A stretch of DNA of 64,000 nucleotides from Armatimonadota bacterium (GTDB taxonomy: Bacteria > Armatimonadota > Fimbriimonadia > Fimbriimonadales > Fimbriimonadaceae): NCBI GenBank assembly GCA_018268355.1, contig JAFDWR010000004.1:404-64403 (forward strand). The letters run 5' to 3'. The position numbers were made by a program, and so were the translations under genes. Positions 17,279 through 26,471 of this stretch are shown here, piece after piece; position 1 is the stretch's first letter; every line of letters starts with the position of its first letter. The notes under the pieces are model-generated. The model was not told the DNA's origin. It was given only the letters and a program-made list of their open reading frames with translations, and made no database searches.

Positions 17279-18013
17279 TTAGTCCTTCGGCTTCCGGGCG
17301 ACCGCGATCAGCGAACTGCCCCAGGGCAGATTCCAGCGGCACAGCCAAGATGCCTCGAGGTTCTGGATGCCGATCAGCGCGCGGTTCAACCACCCGGGTA
17401 CCTGGATGAGCGACGCTCGCGGCGGCCCCTTCTTCCTCTTTTGGAAAAGACGAAACACGACGATGAAGGGGAACAACAAAAACACAGAATAGGAACAACG
17501 GACGACCTCGAACCCACTCTCCGCCAACTTCTTGCGCAAGTCGTTCCGGACGTAGCGCCGAAAGTGCATCAGCGCGACGTCGTGGGGACCCCACAGCCAT
17601 TTGAACGCAGGGACGCTCAGCGTCACCGTTCCCCCCGGCTTGAGCACCCGAAAGGTCTCCGCAAAAGCGGCCATGTCGTCCTCGATGTGTTCGAAGACGT
17701 CGAGGCCGACGACGGCATCAAACTGGTTGTCGGCAAACGGAAGGGCAACGCCGTCACCCTGGACGAGCCTTGGCAGGCCCCTCTGGCCGCTGAACCCGAG
17801 CGCGATGTCGCTCATGTCCACTCCAACCGCCTTTCCACGCTTGCCGAGCTCGCCGAGAACGACGCCCGCCCCACAACCGAGGTCGAGCATGGTGGCATCC
17901 GTCCGACCGGCAAGGTGTTGATCCAGGAGCCTCAGCGCGAGTTCACGTCGACCGACGAACCACCAGTAGCGGTCCTCGTACTCGAACATTCGCCCGTACT
18001 CTTCGGCGTTCAT
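17279..18013 (-). CDS. SAM-dependent methyltransferase (class I)
   Basis: 244 residues. Motif I is MLDLGCGAGVVLGEL (~42-56), followed by an acidic loop GVDMS. Motif II/III reads FDAVVGLDVFEHIEDD, and a post-motif is LRVLKPGGTVTLSVPA. The C-terminal region is hydrophobic (YSVFLLFPFIVVF) and may contact the membrane, as in methyltransferases acting on lipids or polyprenyl-linked glycans. The start overlaps the stop of the adjacent glycosyltransferase by 4 nt, suggesting a shared pathway. Confidence 0.85.
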   Translation of the reverse strand: MNAEEYGRMFEYEDRYWWFVGRRELALRLLDQHLAGRTDATMLDLGCGAGVVLGELGKRGKAVGVDMSDIALGFSGQRGLPRLVQGDGVALPFADNQFDAVVGLDVFEHIEDDMAAFAETFRVLKPGGTVTLSVPAFKWLWGPHDVALMHFRRYVRNDLRKKLAESGFEVVRCSYSVFLLFPFIVVFRLFQKRKKGPPRASLIQVPGWLNRALIGIQNLEASWLCRWNLPWGSSLIAVARKPKD

Positions 18014-18753
18014 GACTCCGGATTTTCCGACAGGCGAGCTTTTTTGGACTTCATGCGGAGTTTGACGAGGTCTCGGAGCATTCTAGGTCCATCGCGCATC
18101 AAAACGACCTTAGAACCTTCTTGATGCCGCCACCGGATCGGCACTTCGGCGATCTTGTAGCCGAGGTCGCGCGCGACGAGGAGGGCCTCGAAGTCAAACG
18201 AGAAGCCGTTGAGCTTGCACCGCTTAAAAACGTCGTGCGCCGCCTTCCGGGTGAAGATCTTGAATCCGCACTGGGTGTCGTCGATCCCCTTCACCGCAAG
18301 GAGTTGCACCGAGCGATTGAAGATTCGCCCGAGCATCTCGCGGTGCCACGGCTGGCGGATTTCCAGGCTGCTGTCGGCCTTGGGGCGGCTGCCAATCGCA
18401 ACGTCGGCGCCCTCTTCCATCGCCTTGAGTAGCTTCTCGGTCTCCTCTTGGGGAGTTGCGAGGTCGGCATCGCAAAAGAGCACGAGGTCGCCGGTCGCGG
18501 CGAGCATCCCACGCCGAACGGCGTAGCCCTTGCCGCGGTTGGGTTGGTAGTCGAGGAGCGAGAACTTGGGGTGGGTGGCAGCGAACTCGCGGACAATGTC
18601 GTTGGTGCGGTCTTTGCTTCCGTCGCTCACCACGTTGACGTCGTAGTCGTAGCTCTGGGCATCGTAATACTCGGCCAGTCGCTCCAGCGTCCGCAAGAGC
18701 CGTTCTTCCTCGTTATAACTCGGCACAATGACCGAAAGCCGTTCGAAAGCCAC
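18010..18753 (-). CDS. Family 2 glycosyltransferase (dolichyl-phosphate-type)
   Basis: 247 residues. GT-A fold: LSVIVPSYNEEERLLRTL at the N-terminus, a nucleotide-binding VSDGSKDRT, the DXD-like motif FCDADLATP and GSR, and DTQCGFKIF as in Alg5/DPM1-like enzymes. These transfer a sugar from a nucleotide donor to a polyprenyl phosphate. No C-terminal membrane anchor is present. Start is GTG 18753, preceded by TAGACT at 9 nt. It is coupled to the methyltransferase downstream. Confidence 0.85.
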   Translation of the reverse strand: MAFERLSVIVPSYNEEERLLRTLERLAEYYDAQSYDYDVNVVSDGSKDRTNDIVREFAATHPKFSLLDYQPNRGKGYAVRRGMLAATGDLVLFCDADLATPQEETEKLLKAMEEGADVAIGSRPKADSSLEIRQPWHREMLGRIFNRSVQLLAVKGIDDTQCGFKIFTRKAAHDVFKRCKLNGFSFDFEALLVARDLGYKIAEVPIRWRHQEGSKVVLMRDGPRMLRDLVKLRMKSKKARLSENPES

Positions 18754-18760
18754 CGCGCAC

Positions 18761-19645
18761 CTAGTCTACCGCTCGCGGCTTCGCCCTCACGAGGATGGTG
18801 ACCCCGATCAGGATCAACGCACCGCCGACAAACTGCAAAGGCTGGGGGCGATCGCCGAGGAAAGCCATGCTGAGCACGAGGGTGATGAGGGGTTCGACCG
18901 CCGAAAGAGTGCTTGCATCGACGGGGCCGATCAAGCTGATGCCAATCAGGAAGGCGGCGAGCGCAATCACGGTGCCGAAGATGGCAAGGCCGACCGCGCC
19001 CACCCAGTCGGTCACCACGAGGGGCAAGACCAGCCCGTTGCCGAAATGCGCGAGAGCAAGGTTGGCGATGCCGGCGACGAACATCACGCCCGTGCTCACT
19101 TTGAGCGGGTCACTGCCGACCAGCAGCTTGGAACCGAGCAGGATGTAGGCCGAGTAGCCGACCGACGACAAGATGCCCCAAAAGAGCCCGGTCCGGTCGA
19201 TGTTGGTCGCGAATCCTAAAGTGAGAGCGGTGCCCGCGACCGCCAAAACGAGCGCGCCGAATTGAACGCGGTTGATCTTCTGCCGAAGGAAGGCAACCGA
19301 GACGAGGGTCACAAAAATCGGATAGAGGTAGAGCAGGAGCGCGGTCATGCTCGGCGAGACCGTCTCCAGCGCCCGAACATAGGCGTAGCTCTGGACGATG
19401 TAGCAGACGCCGAGGATCGCCCACGCCGAGAGCGGGTTCTGCGCAGTGACCGACGATTGCGCCGGTTTTCGCCGCAAGAGCACGATGACGGCCAGGATTG
19501 CCCCCGCGAGCAGGAATCGAAAAGCGAGGAGCGACGGTGCGTCCATCCGCTTGCTCTCACGAGCGAGGTGGACCCAAATCGCATACGTGCCAAAGGCCGC
19601 ACCCGAGATCAGCGTCCACAGGACGCCTCTGGCGCGTGGACTCAA
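18761..19645 (-). CDS. EamA/DMT family transporter
   Basis: 294 residues with about ten hydrophobic helices in two five-helix EamA repeats (second begins near FWGILSSVGYSAYILLGSKLL). These drug/metabolite transporters export amino acids, nucleosides or other small molecules; the substrate cannot be predicted. It begins 8 nt after the pdxS stop and ends 7 nt before the glycosyltransferase start, so it is probably co-transcribed. Confidence 0.85.
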   Translation of the reverse strand: MSPRARGVLWTLISGAAFGTYAIWVHLARESKRMDAPSLLAFRFLLAGAILAVIVLLRRKPAQSSVTAQNPLSAWAILGVCYIVQSYAYVRALETVSPSMTALLLYLYPIFVTLVSVAFLRQKINRVQFGALVLAVAGTALTLGFATNIDRTGLFWGILSSVGYSAYILLGSKLLVGSDPLKVSTGVMFVAGIANLALAHFGNGLVLPLVVTDWVGAVGLAIFGTVIALAAFLIGISLIGPVDASTLSAVEPLITLVLSMAFLGDRPQPLQFVGGALILIGVTILVRAKPRAVD

Positions 19646-19652
19646 GAGGGGC

Positions 19653-20582
19653 TTACCAGCCTCGTTCGGCGAGTCGATCGGCGTCGCTCAGCGTCGAACA
19701 GTTGATGCCCACCATCGGCTCCCCGAGGTTGCGGCTGATCTCAGCGAGCTTGCGCGCATCCTTGTAGAACAGCACGCTCTCCACGATCGCGCGGGCGCGT
19801 CGGGCTTGCGACTTGAGTCGCTCAGAGTCGCTGAGGCTCGCCGCGCTCTTGAAGATGCCCGAGCCCACAAAAACCGTCTCTGCGCCGAGCTTCATCATGA
19901 GGGCCGCGTCGGCCGGGGTGGCAATGCCGCCCGCCGAGAAGTTCGGGACCGGTAGCTTGCCGAGCGCCTTGACGTCGCGCAGGAGCTCGATCGGTGCCTG
20001 GTGCTCCTTGGCGAGGACATAAAGCTCGTCTTCGCGGGCGTTCTGGACCTCGCGGATCTCGCCCATGATCGTTCGCATGTGGCGGACCGCCTCGATGACG
20101 TCGCCGGTACCGGCCTCGCCCTTCGTTCGGATCATCGCCGCGCCCTCAGCGCAGCGTCGGAGAGCCTCACCGAGGTTCCGCGCACCACAAACGAACGGGA
20201 CGGTGAAGGCGTGCTTGTCGACATGGTTTGCGTGGTCGGCAGGCGTGAGCACTTCGCTCTCGTCGATGAAGTCGACTTCCAGGGCTTCGAGGATCTCGGC
20301 CTCAACAAAGTGGCCGATGCGGCACTTCGCCATGACGGGGATGTCCACCGCCGACTTGATGCCCAGGATCATCTCGGGGTCGCTCATGCGGGCAACGCCG
20401 CCATCCTTACGGATATCGGCAGGCACGCGCTCAAGCGCCATGACCGCAACCGCCCCCGCATCCTCGGCAATTTTCGCCTGCTCAACGTTGACGACGTCCA
20501 TGATGACGCCCCCTTTGAGCATCTCTGCGAGTCCAACTTTCTCTCGCCACGTCTTTGTGTTTGCCTTGGGAAGTGTGTTCAT
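19653..20582 (-). CDS. pdxS: Pyridoxal 5'-phosphate synthase PdxS subunit
   Basis: About 309 residues. It has the near-invariant PdxS core: [53 protein letters not shown], then [19 protein letters not shown] and [17 protein letters not shown]. It makes PLP from ribose 5-phosphate and glyceraldehyde 3-phosphate with ammonia from PdxT. PdxT is not adjacent, which is unusual because pdxS and pdxT commonly pair. The ATG at 20582 is preferred over an upstream GTG; TACGGT lies 6 nt before it. Confidence 0.96.
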   Translation of the reverse strand: MNTLPKANTKTWREKVGLAEMLKGGVIMDVVNVEQAKIAEDAGAVAVMALERVPADIRKDGGVARMSDPEMILGIKSAVDIPVMAKCRIGHFVEAEILEALEVDFIDESEVLTPADHANHVDKHAFTVPFVCGARNLGEALRRCAEGAAMIRTKGEAGTGDVIEAVRHMRTIMGEIREVQNAREDELYVLAKEHQAPIELLRDVKALGKLPVPNFSAGGIATPADAALMMKLGAETVFVGSGIFKSAASLSDSERLKSQARRARAIVESVLFYKDARKLAEISRNLGEPMVGINCSTLSDADRLAERGW

Positions 20583-20588
20583 GGAAGC

Positions 20589-20594
20589 ACCGTA
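20589..20594 (-). promoter_or_regulatory. TANNNT box abutting pdxS start
   Basis: Minus-strand TACGGT ends 6 nt before the ATG at 20582. No Shine-Dalgarno is visible, so a leaderless transcript is inferred. Confidence 0.35.
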
Positions 20595-20658
20595 CAGCAC
20601 CTTCTACGTGCCGTGATGATTGGAATGCTACCTTTTTGAACCTGCGGAATCCAAATTC

Positions 20659-20685
20659 ACCTTCGATCAACTCATGATCGAAGGT
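20659..20685 (-). terminator. Hairpin between aminotransferase and pdxS
   Basis: An 11-bp perfect inverted repeat (arms 20659-20669 and 20675-20685) with loop ACTCA lies 26 nt after the aminotransferase stop. On the minus strand it is followed by GAATTTGG, a poor U-tract, so it may be a weak terminator or an attenuator upstream of pdxS. Confidence 0.6.
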
Positions 20686-20710
20686 TTGGAGCCTCGGTTT
20701 CTAGCGAAGG

Positions 20711-21922
20711 TTAGGCGTTGGCGAGCTCGACCCGGCCCGGGTAAGCCGCGAGGCCTGCCTCTAGGCAGTCCATCGCCGCATCGAGGTCTTCGCGCTTCAA
20801 AACGTACGCAATGCGGACCTCGTTCTTGCCCGCGCCCTCGGTCGCATAAAATCCGGTTCCGGGAGCGGTCATCACCGTCGCGCCGTTGTGCGAGAACTCC
20901 TCAAGCATCCACTGACAGAACCGGTCGGAGTCGTCGATCGGAAGCTGGATCATCGCATAAAATGCGCCGTCCACCTTCGGGACCTTGACCCCGGGGATCT
21001 TGCTCAGTCGGTCAAGCATGAGGTCGCGGCGAGCCATGTACTCCACGCGAATCTCGTCAAAGTAAGCCTGATCGGCGTCCAGCGCACCCTCCACGCCGGC
21101 CTGTTCGAGAACCGGGGCGGAAAGCCTTGCCTGGGCGAATCGCAGGGCACCCGCCATGACTTCGGCGTTTCGGCTCATCAGGAAGCCAACACGCGCGCCG
21201 CACAGCGAGAACGTCTTGCTCACCGAATCGACGCAAACCGCGTGCTGCTCCAGGCCTTCAAGCTGGAGCACGGACGGAATCGGCTCGCCGGTGTAGTTGA
21301 ACTGGCGATAGACCTCGTCGGCAAAGACGTACAGGTCGTGGGCCAGGGCGAGGTCTCGAAGCTCCTCAAGCTGCTTGCGGCTATAGACGCAACCGGTGGG
21401 GTTGTTCGGGTTGCAAATCAGGATTGCCTTCGTACGCGGCGTGATGCGGCGCTCAAACTCCTCGACCCCCGGAAGGGCAAAGCTGTCCTCGATGTAGGTT
21501 GGAATCGGGACGATGTTGACGTCGGTCATTGCGGCAAAGCCGATGTAATTCGCGTAAAGCGGCTCGGGAACGATGATCTCGTCGCCCGGATTCAGGCAGG
21601 CCATCATCGCGAACATCAGCCCTTCCGAACCGGCAGTGGTGATGATCAGCTCGTTGGCCTTCAGGACGATGCCGCGCTCGCGATAGGCCTTGATCGCCTT
21701 CTCGCGGAGGCTGGGCAGTCCCGCGCTGTGGCCATAGGCCACCATCTTTGACCCACGATTCTCGAGGGCGGTCCAAAACGAGGTCGGCGGCTCAAGGTCG
21801 GGCTGGCCGATGTTGAGGAAGTAGACCTTGGTGCCGCGCTTCTGGGCGGCTTCGGCAAAAGGAACGAGCTTTCGAATCGGCGATTCGGGGGTTTGCTTGG
21901 ATCGTTCGCTGATACTCGGCAT
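20711..21922 (-). CDS. Class I/II PLP-dependent aminotransferase
   Basis: 403 residues, fold type I. Substrate-loop segments LNIGQPDLEPP and YGHSAGLPSLREKAI are present, as are ICNPNNPTG (~169-177), FADEVYRQFNY and the Schiff-base Lys236 in SVSKTFSLCGARVGF. It resembles aspartate/aromatic aminotransferases of the AspB subgroup; the exact substrate is open. The ATG directly follows the TAA of the upstream receiver gene, so the two are coupled. Confidence 0.9.
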   Translation of the reverse strand: MPSISERSKQTPESPIRKLVPFAEAAQKRGTKVYFLNIGQPDLEPPTSFWTALENRGSKMVAYGHSAGLPSLREKAIKAYRERGIVLKANELIITTAGSEGLMFAMMACLNPGDEIIVPEPLYANYIGFAAMTDVNIVPIPTYIEDSFALPGVEEFERRITPRTKAILICNPNNPTGCVYSRKQLEELRDLALAHDLYVFADEVYRQFNYTGEPIPSVLQLEGLEQHAVCVDSVSKTFSLCGARVGFLMSRNAEVMAGALRFAQARLSAPVLEQAGVEGALDADQAYFDEIRVEYMARRDLMLDRLSKIPGVKVPKVDGAFYAMIQLPIDDSDRFCQWMLEEFSHNGATVMTAPGTGFYATEGAGKNEVRIAYVLKREDLDAAMDCLEAGLAAYPGRVELANA

Positions 21923-22366
21923 TTAGCGACCTTCTTGGACTTTGGCGGCGCGCTCCCACATCTCAACCGTGCGAACGTCGCGGCGGCGGCGATCGAGGGC
22001 TTGGTCGATCTTCATCGTGAGCACCTCATAGATGTCTACGCCAGGCGAATTCTTCTCGATGTAGTCGAACGCGCCACGCCGCATACACTCCACCGCGTTC
22101 GCAACGTTGCCATAGGCGGTCATCACGATGACCTCGGCAAAGATGTCGCGCGCAAAGGCGGCCGAAAGGACCTCAAGGCCGCTCGTCGATTCGCCCATGC
22201 TCATGTCGGTGACAATCGCGTCGTACGGGTTGGGCGAGTTCGCGATCTTGTCGATGCCTTCCTCGGACGAGTTGGCGGTGTCCACGACATAGCCCTCGCG
22301 CTGGAGGCGCCGTTGGACGGCCATGCCGACCGCTTCTTCATCGTCGATCACGAGGATCCGGTTCAT
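21923..22366 (-). CDS. Stand-alone response regulator receiver
   Basis: About 147 residues forming one complete receiver domain: acidic pair in ILVIDDEEAVG, phospho-Asp in AIVTDMSMGE, Thr in VIVMTAYG, Lys in FDYIEKNSPG, then a short helical tail. No output domain. It may relay phosphate or act through protein contacts, like CheY or Spo0F. ATG 22366 is chosen over TTG 22372. TACACT lies 7 nt before it, giving a possible leaderless transcript. Confidence 0.88.
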   Translation of the reverse strand: MNRILVIDDEEAVGMAVQRRLQREGYVVDTANSSEEGIDKIANSPNPYDAIVTDMSMGESTSGLEVLSAAFARDIFAEVIVMTAYGNVANAVECMRRGAFDYIEKNSPGVDIYEVLTMKIDQALDRRRRDVRTVEMWERAAKVQEGR

Positions 22367-22373
22367 CCCCAAG

Positions 22374-22379
22374 AGTGTA
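22374..22379 (-). promoter_or_regulatory. TANNNT box abutting receiver gene start
   Basis: Minus-strand TACACT ends 7 nt before the ATG at 22366. The same hexamer precedes the nfo start. It sits in the 32-nt gap after the phosphohexomutase gene. Confidence 0.4.
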
Positions 22380-22398
22380 CTCGGCAGCGGGGTCGGTT

Positions 22399-23760
22399 CT
22401 AGCCTCGGATGATCGCAAGGAGTTCTTGCGTCTTCTCTTGCATCAGGCCGTGGTCACCGCGGGACTCGACATTCAGCCGGATCACAGGCTCGGTGTTCGA
22501 CCCTCGCAGGTTGAACCTCCATGCCCCGCAGTCGATGCTGAGGCCATCGACGTGGTCCACAGTTCCCAGCGGGCCATAGACGGCCTCAACCTTCTCCAGC
22601 GTCGCCTTCACGTCGCTCACCGTCGAGTTGATCTCGCCCGAACACGGGTAGTTCGCAATCATCTCGCCGACGAGGTCGCCCAGAGTGCGGCCGCTTTGGC
22701 TGACGAGGCGCGCCACGAGAATGAGCGGGATCATGCCGCTGTCGCAATACCAATGGTCGCGGAAATAATGGTGCGCGCTCATCTCGCCGCCATAAACGGC
22801 GTCTTCGAGGCGCATCTTTTCCTTGATGAAGGCGTGGCCGCTCTTGCAAAGCACCGCGCGTCCGCCCGCCCGAGCGACGATGTCGAGCGTATTCCAGGTT
22901 AGCCGCGGGTCGTAGACGATCGCCTGGCTGGGGTCTTTGTGGAGGATCGCCTGGGCGAGCAGCCCGACGATGTAGTAACCCTCGATGAAGTTGCCCGCCT
23001 CGTCAAAGAAGAAGCAGCGGTCGTAGTCGCCATCCCACGCGACGCCAAAGTCAAACGCGTGACCCTCGCCCGCAGCCTTGCGCATCGTCTCTTCGGTGAC
23101 CGCGCGGGCCTCGTCGAGAATCGGATTCGGAACGCCGTTGGGGAAGGTTCCGTCCGCCTCCCAGCGCAGCTTTTCGATCTGGAGCGGGAGGTGGGGTGCC
23201 AGCACGTCCATCGCAAGGCCCGCCGCGCCGTTACCGGGATCAGCAAGGATCTTCAGCGACTCTAGGTCCGACGGTCGGACGATGCCGAGGAGGTGCTGGA
23301 TGAAATCTTCGTAGACGTTCTGGTCACGGCGAGTGCCGCTTCCGGTTCGCTCCCACTGCTGGTCGCTCGCCCGCTTCTCGATGTCGAGAAGGCCAGTGTC
23401 GCCGCTGATGGGCCGGCTCTCCGACCGCACCATCTTCATGCCGTTGTATTCGGGCGGGTTGTGGCTGGCGGTGATCATCACGCCGCCGTCATAGCCATAG
23501 AACGCGGTCGCGAAATACACCATTTCGGTGCCGACCATGCCGAGGTGAATCACGTCCACCCCGGCATCGTTCAGGCCCCTGGCCAAGGCGTCATAAAGCT
23601 CGGGTCCGCTCAGACGAATGTCATAGCCAACACAGACCGTTTGAGCCTGGGTTTGGTCGGCATAGGCGCGACCAATCCGGTAGGCGATGTCCGGGTTCAG
23701 CTCGCTCGGAACCTTGCCGCGAACGTCGTACGCCTTGAAACAAGGGAGATATTGACCCAT
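22399..23760 (-). CDS. Phosphomannomutase/phosphoglucomutase
   Basis: About 453 residues, alpha-D-phosphohexomutase family, ManB/AlgC-like. The phosphoserine loop is VMITASHNPPEYNG (Ser99), the Mg-binding loop is WDGDYDRCFF, the sugar-binding loop is YGGEMSAHHYF, and the phosphate loop is NLRGSNTEPVIRL. It interconverts hexose 6- and 1-phosphates, feeding nucleotide-sugar synthesis for the nearby envelope glycosyltransferase. GAGGGTG precedes the ATG at 23760, favouring this start over the GTG two codons upstream. Confidence 0.92.
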   Translation of the reverse strand: MGQYLPCFKAYDVRGKVPSELNPDIAYRIGRAYADQTQAQTVCVGYDIRLSGPELYDALARGLNDAGVDVIHLGMVGTEMVYFATAFYGYDGGVMITASHNPPEYNGMKMVRSESRPISGDTGLLDIEKRASDQQWERTGSGTRRDQNVYEDFIQHLLGIVRPSDLESLKILADPGNGAAGLAMDVLAPHLPLQIEKLRWEADGTFPNGVPNPILDEARAVTEETMRKAAGEGHAFDFGVAWDGDYDRCFFFDEAGNFIEGYYIVGLLAQAILHKDPSQAIVYDPRLTWNTLDIVARAGGRAVLCKSGHAFIKEKMRLEDAVYGGEMSAHHYFRDHWYCDSGMIPLILVARLVSQSGRTLGDLVGEMIANYPCSGEINSTVSDVKATLEKVEAVYGPLGTVDHVDGLSIDCGAWRFNLRGSNTEPVIRLNVESRGDHGLMQEKTQELLAIIRG

Positions 23761-23784
23761 GGGCACCCTCTAAGCTACCCGAAA

Positions 23785-24546
23785 CTACTCTCCCTCGCCG
23801 TGCTCGTGGACCTTGACGAGCTTGCCCGCCTTGGTCAGCCGCCAAATGACCCCGCCCGCACTCCAAGGCTCGGCGTCGTAGGTCACGAACTCGGTTTGGC
23901 CGTCACCCTCAAGGTCGGCGACCGCGAGGAGGTAGTTCTTGAACGGGCCGTGCTGCATCTGATAGCCGGTTTGGAAGAAGAGTTCGTAGGTCTTCACCGT
24001 CTTGCCGATCTGGGTTCGCAGGATCGTCGCTCCGAAGTCCGATTTCTTGGCCCCTTCGAGGACCTGCGAGCCCTTGTGGGCGACCACGATGACCTCGGGA
24101 TTGCCGTCGCCGTTGAGGTCGGTTCGGATCACCTTGGTGAGGATGACGTCGCTTGCCTTGGCGCCCTTCACGCCCTTGCTCCGGGCGAAGTCGGCGACAA
24201 ATCCCTTATAGGTCGCGCTCTTCGTGCCGAGGTCTTCGATTTTTGTGCGGCGCTTGGCATAGCCCTCGGTCACCCGGAGAACCGGCTCGTCGTAGCCCGC
24301 GCCCATATCGTAATCAAAGTAGATGTTCTTGCCGCTGGGGCCTTCGCCTTCTTCGAGCGAAATCTGCTTCGAGGACGTGATGCCGTCGAGGCCCACGCGC
24401 TCCATCGGCACCGCCGTGCCCTTCAGCTTCAGGGGGATCTCTTTCCACGACTTACCGTCGTAGTGGCCAAATCCCATGTGGTCAACACCGACCACGATGG
24501 GCGGCTTGGGGTCGAGAGTCATGAGTGCAAGCAAGGTGCTGATCAT
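23785..24546 (-). CDS. Secreted protein with DxDG repeat, unknown function
   Basis: 253 residues with a short hydrophobic N-terminus (MISTLLALMTL) that may be a signal peptide. Two Ca-binding-like/FG-GAP-type motifs occur: DLNGDGNPEVIVVA (~146) and DLEGDGQTEFVTYD (~217), the pattern of VCBS/FG-GAP propeller blades. No enzyme motif. A short inverted repeat (24548-24554/24562-24568) overlaps a TATCCT box 9 nt before the start, so it may have its own promoter after the YqgF-like gene. Confidence 0.65.
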   Translation of the reverse strand: MISTLLALMTLDPKPPIVVGVDHMGFGHYDGKSWKEIPLKLKGTAVPMERVGLDGITSSKQISLEEGEGPSGKNIYFDYDMGAGYDEPVLRVTEGYAKRRTKIEDLGTKSATYKGFVADFARSKGVKGAKASDVILTKVIRTDLNGDGNPEVIVVAHKGSQVLEGAKKSDFGATILRTQIGKTVKTYELFFQTGYQMQHGPFKNYLLAVADLEGDGQTEFVTYDAEPWSAGGVIWRLTKAGKLVKVHEHGEGE

Positions 24547-24547
24547 T

Positions 24548-24568
24548 AACCGAAAAGGATATTCGGTT
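24548..24568 (-). repeat. Inverted repeat at start of DxDG-repeat gene
   Basis: AACCGAA (24548-24554) and TTCGGTT (24562-24568) form a 7-bp stem with a 7-nt loop that contains AGGATA (TATCCT on the minus strand), ending one base before the start codon. It could be an operator over the -10 box, or a weak terminator of the upstream gene. Confidence 0.4.
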
Positions 24569-24594
24569 TAGCCTGATCTGTGTAGCCCGCCGCG

Positions 24595-25002
24595 TTACAG
24601 AAGGACGCGTTCGGCGAGGATAAACGCGGCGAAATCGTCAATCGGGACGGGCGGAACCTGGAGCGTGGACGGCAGCAGCCGTCGCCAGCCACGGCGAGGA
24701 TTGAACTCCCAATACCGCTCGCGGGCCTGCAGGGTCGTGTCTTTTTCGTCCACTGAGAGGATCGCGGTTGCCGGCCACTTTGTGCGGAGCCGCTGGACGG
24801 TCTGCTTGCCCTGAGTGCCCGATCCCACCACAAAAACGCTCGCCTGCTCGATCTGGATTGCCTCATCAATCGCCTCGATGAGGTCCTCGGACGGGGCGAT
24901 TTTTCGCCACAGGAGGGTTAGCTCGTTGTTCGATTCCCGCCGAACGAGCGCGAGGCCGCACTTCTTGCTTCCCGGATCAATCGCAAGAACCGTCTTCGTC
25001 AT
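24595..25002 (-). CDS. RNase H-fold YqgF/RuvC-like protein
   Basis: 135 residues. The N-terminal strand VLAIDPGSKKCGLALVRRE is the classic RNase H-fold first strand with catalytic Asp. A later VDEKDTTLQARERYW and a C-terminal PPVPIDDFAAFILAERVLL supply further acidic residues. It resembles pre-16S rRNA processing nuclease YqgF/RuvX in architecture but differs in sequence, like the cyanobacterial form. A role in RNA processing or in cutting structured DNA is plausible, not proven. The start overlaps the DUF3084 stop by 4 nt. Confidence 0.75.
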   Translation of the reverse strand: MTKTVLAIDPGSKKCGLALVRRESNNELTLLWRKIAPSEDLIEAIDEAIQIEQASVFVVGSGTQGKQTVQRLRTKWPATAILSVDEKDTTLQARERYWEFNPRRGWRRLLPSTLQVPPVPIDDFAAFILAERVLL

Positions 25003-26468
25003 CGAACCACCTTGAATTCAAGATTAAGGTCGTCGGCGGCCCGGGTGTCCTCCTTGGCGATCACCTGAACCTGGACCACACGCCCTTCTGCCCGGATCGA
25101 CGACACGACGGCGATCAGCGAACGCGGGTCGGTGGTTGCGGTGTCATCACGCGGGATCAGCCCCGCGATGACTGCAGTCTGGAAGGTGTTCTGGGCGAGC
25201 TGGGTCACCTGGTCGAGGACTTCGACAAACCCCTGGCGACCATCAATTCGCAGCTTCTCGATGACCTGGCCCTTGCGGAAGATGAGCGGGTTCGACTTCA
25301 GCAGGGTCTGGATCGGCACCGACTCCGTTCGGAACGTGTTGAACGCGGCGACCGACATCAGCACCATCGGCTCGCGGTTGCCGGTGAGCACCTTGATCAG
25401 CTCTTCTTTCAGCCGGTCTTGGAAGGGAGTGATGATCTGCGGGCCATTCGGAAGCTGCACGATCTGAACGGTGTCGCTGTTGCGCGCACCGCGCTGAATC
25501 GCCGACGTTTGGATGGCGGAGAGGAAGTCTTCGACCGCCTTTCGGGCCTCGCCGGGGGTCAGGTTCTCGTTGACGGGCTTCCGGCCCACCTCGGTCCCTA
25601 CGCCGTAGATGATCGGCTCATACAGCGAGGTCTTTGCGCCTTCGAGCGAGCGCTGGAGCTCGGCCAATCGACCCTCGTTCTCCTCCAGCCGGCGGCGTTG
25701 GTCCTGGAGTTCGGTTTGGGCCGCCGTGAGCTTCTTGCGACCATCTTCGAGCTGCGTATTGAGCGAGTCCCGGTCCGACGTGAGATCGTCGACTTGGCCA
25801 CGAAGGGCGAGGAACTCCCTGTTCAGCGACAGGTATTCGGCATTCAGCCGCGAGTACGACGTCTGCACCGACCCCAGGCTCAATTTCGCGGTTCCGAGGG
25901 CCTTGTCTGCCGAGGTGAGCTGATTCTTGATCAAACCCAGGGCGGCGCGGCCCGTCTGGACCTCGCGCGAAAGCCTTGAAGCAAGCCGGGTCTGGGTGGC
26001 AACCGCGCGCTCGGCGGCATTGAACTTCCGCTGGAGTCCGACCGCTTGCTTGGTCAGCAAAGAAAGTTTTGAATTGAGGTTCTTCAGTTGGCTACTTCGC
26101 GAGGCAAGCAGGTTGCGGGTTTCCTGGAGCTTGGCCTTCGCGCTCGCTTCGTCCTGCTTGAGCTTCGAGTTCGACGTCGTCAGGTTCTGGGTTTCGCGAA
26201 GGAGTTGGTCACGCTCTTGCTTCACTTGACCCGAACGGAGCAGCCACTCTCGAACGCTGCCGCTGCCGATGAGCATCGCGGCCATCGCGAGGAGCGGGAT
26301 GACGACGCCGGCAAGCACAGTGAGGATCGTGGCGGTGTAACGCGGGCGCAAACCGAGGAGCGAGAGGCGCTTTTTGCCGAGCTTTCGGCCAAGCGAGTCC
26401 GCGAAGTAGGCGAGGAAGCCTCCCGTGACCATCATCCCGAGGATGAACCAAACGCTGCCCGGTTCCAT
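24999..26468 (-). CDS. DUF3084 membrane coiled-coil protein
   Basis: 489 residues. Two N-terminal membrane helices (~5-25 and ~47-70) flank a basic loop (GRKLGKKRLSLLGLRPRYT). A long coiled coil follows (~75-275), and then a C-terminal alpha/beta domain (~285-489; GVGTEVGRKPVNENLTPGEA onward). This layout matches DUF3084 proteins, known mainly from cyanobacteria and a few other phyla, with no established function. It starts 3 nt after lptF and overlaps the YqgF-like gene, placing it firmly in the LPS-export operon. Confidence 0.8.
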   Translation of the reverse strand: MEPGSVWFILGMMVTGGFLAYFADSLGRKLGKKRLSLLGLRPRYTATILTVLAGVVIPLLAMAAMLIGSGSVREWLLRSGQVKQERDQLLRETQNLTTSNSKLKQDEASAKAKLQETRNLLASRSSQLKNLNSKLSLLTKQAVGLQRKFNAAERAVATQTRLASRLSREVQTGRAALGLIKNQLTSADKALGTAKLSLGSVQTSYSRLNAEYLSLNREFLALRGQVDDLTSDRDSLNTQLEDGRKKLTAAQTELQDQRRRLEENEGRLAELQRSLEGAKTSLYEPIIYGVGTEVGRKPVNENLTPGEARKAVEDFLSAIQTSAIQRGARNSDTVQIVQLPNGPQIITPFQDRLKEELIKVLTGNREPMVLMSVAAFNTFRTESVPIQTLLKSNPLIFRKGQVIEKLRIDGRQGFVEVLDQVTQLAQNTFQTAVIAGLIPRDDTATTDPRSLIAVVSSIRAEGRVVQVQVIAKEDTRAADDLNLEFKVVR

Positions 26469-26471
26469 CGT

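Noticed and set aside
23293-24549. 418-codon plus-strand ORF opposite the phosphohexomutase and DxDG-repeat genes
   Set aside because: It spans two recognised or plausible minus-strand genes and their intergenic region; no motif.
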